A stretch of 64,000 nt of DNA from the NCBI GenBank assembly GCA_963556255.1, contig OY744614.1, positions 39,740,617 through 39,804,616 on the forward strand, read 5' to 3'. The notes beneath the pieces are model-generated. The model had not been told where the DNA came from. It did not search any database and was given only the letters and a program-made list of their open reading frames with translations. The position numbers were made by a program, and so were the translations under genes. The DNA is from Allolobophora icterica. Taxonomy: Eukaryota > Annelida > Clitellata > Crassiclitellata > Lumbricidae. This document shows, in pieces, positions 58,801-64,000 of the stretch (position 1 is its first letter; each line of letters starts with the position of its first letter).

Positions 58801-61800
58801 TTAGCTTTATTTTTGGGTTAATCAATATTTGGGCGATGTGTAGGATTTGAACAAGTTTGCGTTTGCTTTTTTCTTACCTACAGGTGCTGTGTAAGCTAGT
58901 AAGATATATCGACCATGGAAGGATGTGACAAGCTTTTATACTTAACTGTGGCCAGTTTTCAACTGCTGTGTTGCTCGTTTTGGTTTTGAACACAGCAACT
59001 TTAAGTTTCAATTATCTTAAATTTATTTCTGTTTTCGATTGCCGTAATCATAAAACTTTGAAATTCGTGTATTTGATCACGAAGTAAAGCACTTTGTTTA
59101 CTTTTGATGACCTCAGTCATAAAGTGCATATCTATTCTTTTTTAGACATCCCACTCTTTTGGGTCTACAGCAGGCCAGACAGTTGGCTATGAATCTGATA
59201 CAGACCGTGAGTAATAGCGTCTTTTACTGTTTTTTGATGACTGTTTTAAAACACTTGATTGTTCTCACTCTCCGCTGTTATTAGTTTTGTGTGAAGTTGT
59301 GTGCTGTATGCTGTACTTGTTTGTGCAGCTGTACTGTTGTTTTGTCAACTGAGAACTGTATCTGTATCTTGTAGAGTCAACCTCATGACTGAGTGGAGAA
59401 CAGACATTTTGCATTTAGAGTACTGCTTGTTTAAGTATTCATGGGCTTTCAGTGTGTGTATAAAATAACTTGTAATTTTCTCTGCATATTTAATTACTTA
59501 ATAACAGTCCTGACAGTGTGTGTATGTGTCTGTGTGTGTGTGCTCGTGTTTCTTTCTTGTAGAAATTCATTTTCGTTCTGTGTGACCATTAGACTGGACT
59601 TGTACCATTTCTTACTTACTACAAGTGACTTCTTGCCTATTGCCAGTGATTTAATATGTGTAGAGTTGTACACGGTCTAAGCTTTGTCTTCACTGCGGCA
59701 TTTTCGTTTGTTCTTCAGATTGTTGAAATTGAGAGGTGAAGATTAGGCTGTTTTTAATTCAGTTGCATATTGCATATTCATTCGTAAAGTGATTTTGAAT
59801 TTTATTTTATCTGCAGGGTTTTTTGTGCTGTCGTTGTGTAACTGTTCCAGTAATAAAATGCTTATATGTTTTTACCACAGAGTATTTGCAAAGGATAGCT
59901 TGGGTTAAATTTTTTCTCAAGAAATTACGCTATACAATAAACTGTAATTGTTATCAGCTTAATCTATTTTGCCATTTGCAAGTTGATCTAACAGGACTTA
60001 TAAAATACAGGTCATCATCCTTTGCTTGAAAAGGTAGAACTGTTGGTGCAAAATTATGATAAATATCTAACTAAATTACAAATTTCATTCGAGCAACCAA
60101 TTGTTTCTCATATTTCTTTATCAGTATTTTGTGCATTTAATGGTTACTGATTCTATGAAGTGTAAACATTAATGATATTGCTGAACAAAGAATTATGTTA
60201 AAATTAGGTTTTCAACTTTATTCAAATACAAATTATTGTATTAGTATTTTCAGTAAACTTTACTTAACTATTTAGTGCCGTTTCACTGAATATTTTACTG
60301 CAGTGCTTACACTTAACATTTCTGTCATAATTTTATCATGCTATTATACAATGTGTTCATTTATTTATGTAAATGTTTTACTTTTTCTGCAAGTTCATAC
60401 AAGACTAACAATGAATAGACCTACTGATTTTGCAGTCAGATAGATTTTGAGCTTAAGTCCATTGTCACAACTTAAATTTTGTGGGGGTGGGGTTTAAACC
60501 TTTAAATGTAGCCAGTAAAGGCATTCGATTAAGTTTAGATTCAAAATGTTCCAACAGTAAAATTGTGATAGCTTCATCATTATCTTATATGTATTTTATT
60601 TATCAAATTTATGCTTGCTTTTGGAGAGGTACACACAAATTTATTATTGCTACATTTTTGATCAAAATGTGTAATACAGCTTACCTCATGAGTTCTCACT
60701 CGGGTTGCAGTATGCTTGGGTACACAAGTGTGAAAAAGTTGTTTAAATCAGAGTTTGTTCCATTACTTGAGCTGTCTAGTATAGAGATGTGTTAAAAGTG
60801 GTTGGTTAGGAAGTGATGTGTTGCAACGTAAGATAAAATATACAAATGTGGCAATGGTCTGGTCTTCAAATTCTATCTTTCAAGATGTGTAATCTGTAAC
60901 TATTTCACAGTTTACAATTATTTCACTTACAACTACAGCATAGAAATTTTGTGTTTTGTGAAAATCTGCATTATATATATAATTTTTTGATGTAATTATA
61001 TAGTGTGGCTGTATGCCATTTCGTATTTTGATATTTTGGTTTAAAATGAACTTTATGCCATTGCAATAAGAGAGAGCCACCAATGCTTGAAACAAGTGGG
61101 TGTAAAAGGTAATGATTACTGAACAAAGAGTACTTGGCAGCCAGTTTTAGGGACAATAGGCTGACAAAGAAGAGAATATGATCAAAGAATTTGATCGAAT
61201 GAGGAGATATGAGTGTGGTTGGTGTTTATAAACAAATTGATCACATGCAAAAGTCACCATTTCTAGTAGTGGAAGAACTGTGATAGTACAGGCAAACATT
61301 TTCAACAGAAATGGCATCTGGATGCAATTTTGGCAGTGGATAATTATGACCTATGCAAGAAACTTGAGTGAAGTGTGGAATGGAATGATGTTTACTTTGC
61401 TCGGAATGGCACCAGCACTTGCTGAAAAGAGGAATACTGTGAAACCTACAAAGTGACAAGACCAAGTTTTGAAATAATGAGTTAATTGTAAAAAAATAAA
61501 ATTTTCATCAAAGCTTGAGGATTTATGCCAAGAAAAGTCTGTGTAACATTGACAACCTCACGATGAGGCATATTCATACAGTTGTGGGCCATTTAGGGCT
61601 TGGAGGCTTGAACAGCACAGAATACCCTTGGTTAGACAGTCGAAATGGGTGTCACGAAATGACAAGAATTGGAATCACTGATGACAAGAATTGGAATCAC
61701 TGAGTTTAGTCTTCTCTCACAACAAGGTGAAGCTGGAGTGCAAAGGTACGAATGGTTATTGTTTACTTTTAACTTGTTATTGTTTTATTTAAGGTGTAGT

Positions 61801-63898
61801 AGAGGACGTGGTATCTGGCTGTATTGTAGGTACAACAGGACTATGCTCAGTTCCAGCAGGCATTGGCTGCTATGCCGCCTACTATCTCTCCAGGCACAGC
61901 CACTTTGCTGGCCGGCCTACAGCAACAGAGTAAGTCGTCCTACAAGTCGACGTTGATGATTTTTCTTCTTTTGCAGCCGCTGATGGGAATGCTGTTAACG
62001 TATTTTCTTTTTTCATGCTGTGTTTCATTCTAAAAAGTTTCCCGTATATTTTTCGTCTAGGAATCTGGTGTCTGTGTTGATGGAGTGGATTGATGTGAGG
62101 AAGGCTGTTGACTTTCTTAAACGATTTTCTCATTTTCTTTGGCTTTTAAGAAGGCAGCGCTTGTCGAGTCGACTCCTAACTGATAACGTTTTGAATAGAT
62201 TTTCAGAGGCAGCTGGAGATTTCGTCAGTTGATGGTAGTTGTTGATTGGATGAACGATGGTGGTGATAAGGACAACATTACTGATGACGATGATGATGAT
62301 GATGTTAGTGATTGTTGCATGTGATTAGTGATCAGTTGATGGTCATGCCTCTTTCCAGATCCTGAGGCTGATTGCTGTTCGTGATACTTTGTTCTGTACC
62401 TTGTCATATTGGTCACATCTTTTCCTGTAGACGATTCTGGATGATAGAGATTGTCCTGTCTTTCACACAACTCCCTATTTCTCTCAGCTATTACAGACAC
62501 GTAGTTACTTTTACCATTATAAATATGTCTTTGAAGTTGCTTCACAAGTAAATTAACGAGATGATGATGTGAGATGCATATTTATCTTTTTTCAGTTTGC
62601 TAGAAGCCACTTTTCAGAAAGCTTCAATTTGTTGACATTATTTCCACAGTTCTAATGTAATATTAGGCCTTATTTGGAAAAATTCTTAGCAAAAAGTTGG
62701 TGGTGCATGAGACAGTCAGTAGACTGCCATTGTTTTACAATTTATCGCACAGATAAAGAGTAAAGACGTCCACTCTCGGTCAATTTAAAAGATGCAGTTA
62801 ATTTGGAATGTGAAACTGAAAAGTCAAATTGAGCCAGATGAAAAAACGTTTTGTTAGATGCATTTTGTTAGATCCCGATACATTTTTATGAAGAAGATGC
62901 AAAATTCAATTAAATATGCTCAGGTATTTTCCTGTTTTGTAATTTATTCTGTAATATTGGGTGTTCTGGGTGTTTTAATTATTCAGAAGGAATGTTGAAC
63001 CTCACTTTCCTTTAAAGTTGCTTTTGCAAACTGATTTGGTACAATATATAGCTTTGTTAAGCAATAAAAACAGCAGTTGAGTTAGAGTTTTTGCATCTCT
63101 GTAGTGGTTTCTATTTCTTTCAGACCAGCATCGTTACTTCAGGCAGTTTTATAGCTGAATTGTGTTGCTTGCAATGGTGACTGCTGACTGCATGATTACT
63201 GTGTCTTTGCAATTGTAGGTCAGATAGGTCTAACGCTCGTTGGGACGTCTATGTCGTCTCCGCTTTCGGTGATACCTGTCAGCGCCAGTGCACTGGGCCA
63301 GTCGGCACTCAGCTTGGCCATTGCTCCGACAGGTAATTAATGATTGTGTGTGTTTGAACCACAAAACTGGTTTGCAAATTACAGAATGTTATAAGTACTT
63401 TGAGATTAGAACTTCAATGAAATTTAGAGTCAGAATTATTCATTCATTCATTCATAGATTTTTATAGCACCTCTTCAAGAGAACTACTCAGAGGCGCTTC
63501 CGACTCCAGCACGTCCAAACAGAATAGTTTTCAAGTGGTCATAAAAGGTGTCGGAGGAAGACCTAGGAAGTAAACTCAGCTGAAGAGGGAGGTCATTCCA
63601 TATGGTCGGGCCGACAACCGAGAAGGGACCCGCGGAACTGAGAGCACCCTTTCCCGCCGAGCGGAGGACGCGAATCTACCCGTCTGCATTTCAGGGATTG
63701 GGCTCTTCAAAAGTTTGAAGGCTCTCTCGATGTAACATCTGGTTTACTTGTGGATTTCTTGTCTGAATTTTGCAGTAGGTTTGACGTCGCTTAGTCCAGG
63801 ACAGACGGTGCTGCTTGACACGAGTGTTCCTCCACCTCAAGCGCCAACAGTTACACATTTCCAACCAAGCTGCACGGAACAGCAGACAATTACACTAG
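52858..63898 (+). CDS. KHDC4: KH domain-containing protein 4 (KHDC4/BLOM7), 3' end beyond window
   Basis: An RNA-binding splicing factor that associates with SNIP/Prp19-type complexes. Exons: 52858-52871, 53942-54107, 54874-54975, 56084-56163, 56786-56838, 57305-57462, 57777-57863, 58630-58754, 59146-59206, 61830-61929, 63219-63332, 63776-63898. Phases agree, giving about 394 aa so far. Landmarks: ASKWDQDP at the N-terminus, [52 protein letters not shown] and [10 protein letters not shown] (first KH-like unit), then [39 protein letters not shown] and [12 protein letters not shown] (second KH unit). A Gln/Pro/Ser-rich tail begins with [14 protein letters not shown]. The tiny first exon (MRED plus two bases) is inferred from phase. 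The last donor (GTAATT at 63899) points to more exons. Confidence 0.9.
53050..53941. other. KHDC4 intron 1, no exon
   Basis: Nothing coding is seen. The piece at 53570-53640 resembles 50800-50870 in the TCF19 intron. Confidence 0.4.
54265..54334. mobile_element. TTAA-flanked micro-element, copy 5
   Basis: It begins TTAATCCTTTAACGACGAG and ends CTCGTTGTTTAAGTGTTAA, 70 bp, in the same orientation as copies 2 and 3. It lies in KHDC4 intron 2. Confidence 0.7.
54381..54655 (+). mobile_element. tRNA-derived SINE, fourth family, copy 1
   Basis: The head GGGGAGATGGTTGAATAGTG with a B box GGGTTCGATACTCG is followed by GACTCAGCCTTCCATTCTCT and AAAATGAG. The 3' end is GAATCGATAAACGATTATTA with ATT repeats. 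It shares head, body and tail with 57893-58150. Confidence 0.7.
55598..55977. mobile_element. hAT-type MITE (GTATAC family), copy 2
   Basis: The ends are CAAGGCTGTAGTGG and CGACTACAGCCCTG. An exact 8-bp duplication, AAGCCAAG, lies at 55590-55597 and 55978-55985. The middle (about 55645-55855) carries GACCTTTTTTTAGGAATTCG blocks related to the element at 32920, probably a second insertion or recombinant. It lies in KHDC4 intron 3, 106 bp before exon 4. Confidence 0.85.
56191..56388. mobile_element. hAT-type MITE (GTATAC family), copy 3
   Basis: The ends are CAGGGCTGTAGTGG and CGACTACAGCCCCG. The element is 198 bp with exact duplications ATTGTTTA at 56183-56190 and 56389-56396. The interior is four diverged GAGGTGAGTATA units. 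It starts 28 bp after the KHDC4 exon 4 donor, and its GAGGTGAGTATA units themselves look like splice donors. Confidence 0.9.
57584..57650. mobile_element. TTAA-flanked micro-element, copy 6
   Basis: It begins TTAACACTTAACGACGAGAG; the right part is CAGCTCGTTGTTAAAGT, with the terminal TTAA lost. It has the orientation of copy 4 and lies in KHDC4 intron 6. Confidence 0.6.
57893..58150 (+). mobile_element. tRNA-derived SINE, fourth family, copy 2
   Basis: It matches 54381-54655: GGGGAGGGGGATAGATGAAT head, B box GGTTTGATACCCGTG, GACTCAGCCTTCCACTCTCT, and tail GTCGATAAACACGAATATTA. It lies in KHDC4 intron 7. Confidence 0.7.
59207..61829. other. KHDC4 intron 9, no exon
   Basis: The longest intron of the gene. 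It contains a short (TG)n-like run at about 59513-59540 and AT-rich sequence. Short frames on both strands show no recognisable domain. A GACAAGAATTGGAATCACTG unit occurs twice in tandem at 61661-61701. Confidence 0.5.
63441..63735 (-). pseudogene. Non-LTR retrotransposon 3' end
   Basis: In the minus strand the remnant reads through a [12 protein letters not shown] motif and a [14 protein letters not shown] end, then GGCGCTATAAAAATCTATGA. A second sense-strand piece with LVPPLWNKLPQVL follows at 63905-63984. Both flank KHDC4 exon 12. Confidence 0.6.
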
Positions 63899-64000
63899 GT
63901 AATTCGATGCCTGGCTTTATGTCTAAGAACTTCATCTTGGCTCTTGTTCCACCTCTCTGGAACAAACTGCCACAAGTATTATGACAAATATCATCTGATC

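Overview
The window is animal (metazoan) nuclear DNA. It is AT-rich, and every recognisable gene is split by GT-AG introns of about 0.1 to 2.6 kb. The proteins recognised are CENP-I, PCID2, proteasome alpha-3 (PSMA4), a CARD-containing caspase, an FHA+PHD protein (TCF19) and KHDC4. Intron density and the tRNA-derived SINEs, non-LTR tails and small DNA transposons in introns and spacers suggest an invertebrate. I cannot name the species. Gene identities come from recalled family sequences and unbroken splice-phase chains, not from a database search.

Layout: (1) 1-2359, spacer with a nested pair of hAT-type MITEs next to the CENPI start. (2) 2360-14675 (+), CENPI, 18 exons. (3) 14842-23922 (-), PCID2, 15 exons, ending 166 bp from the CENPI stop (tail to tail). 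(4) 25869-29592 (+), PSMA4, first exon unresolved, head to head with PCID2. (5) 31131-37221 (-), CARD caspase, tail to tail with PSMA4, with a duplicated candidate exon at the start of p10. (6) 37.2-44.2 kb, gene-free and full of repeats: several DNA-transposon copies, a SINE, LINE tails and a tandem-array element. (7) 44256-51752 (-), TCF19, 7 exons. (8) 52858 to the right edge (+), KHDC4, 12 exons seen, continuing beyond the window and head to head with TCF19.

The genes are unrelated housekeeping and regulatory genes (kinetochore, mRNA export, proteasome, apoptosis, chromatin reading, splicing). They are not an operon or a cluster acting in one pathway. The clearest non-genic signal is a dense set of short non-autonomous DNA transposons: seven hAT-like copies with 8-bp target duplications (six exact), some nested, six tiny TTAA-flanked elements of the piggyBac type, and one foldback element flanked by a 16-bp duplication. 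I found no CRISPR array, intact tRNA or rRNA gene, or complete autonomous transposon.
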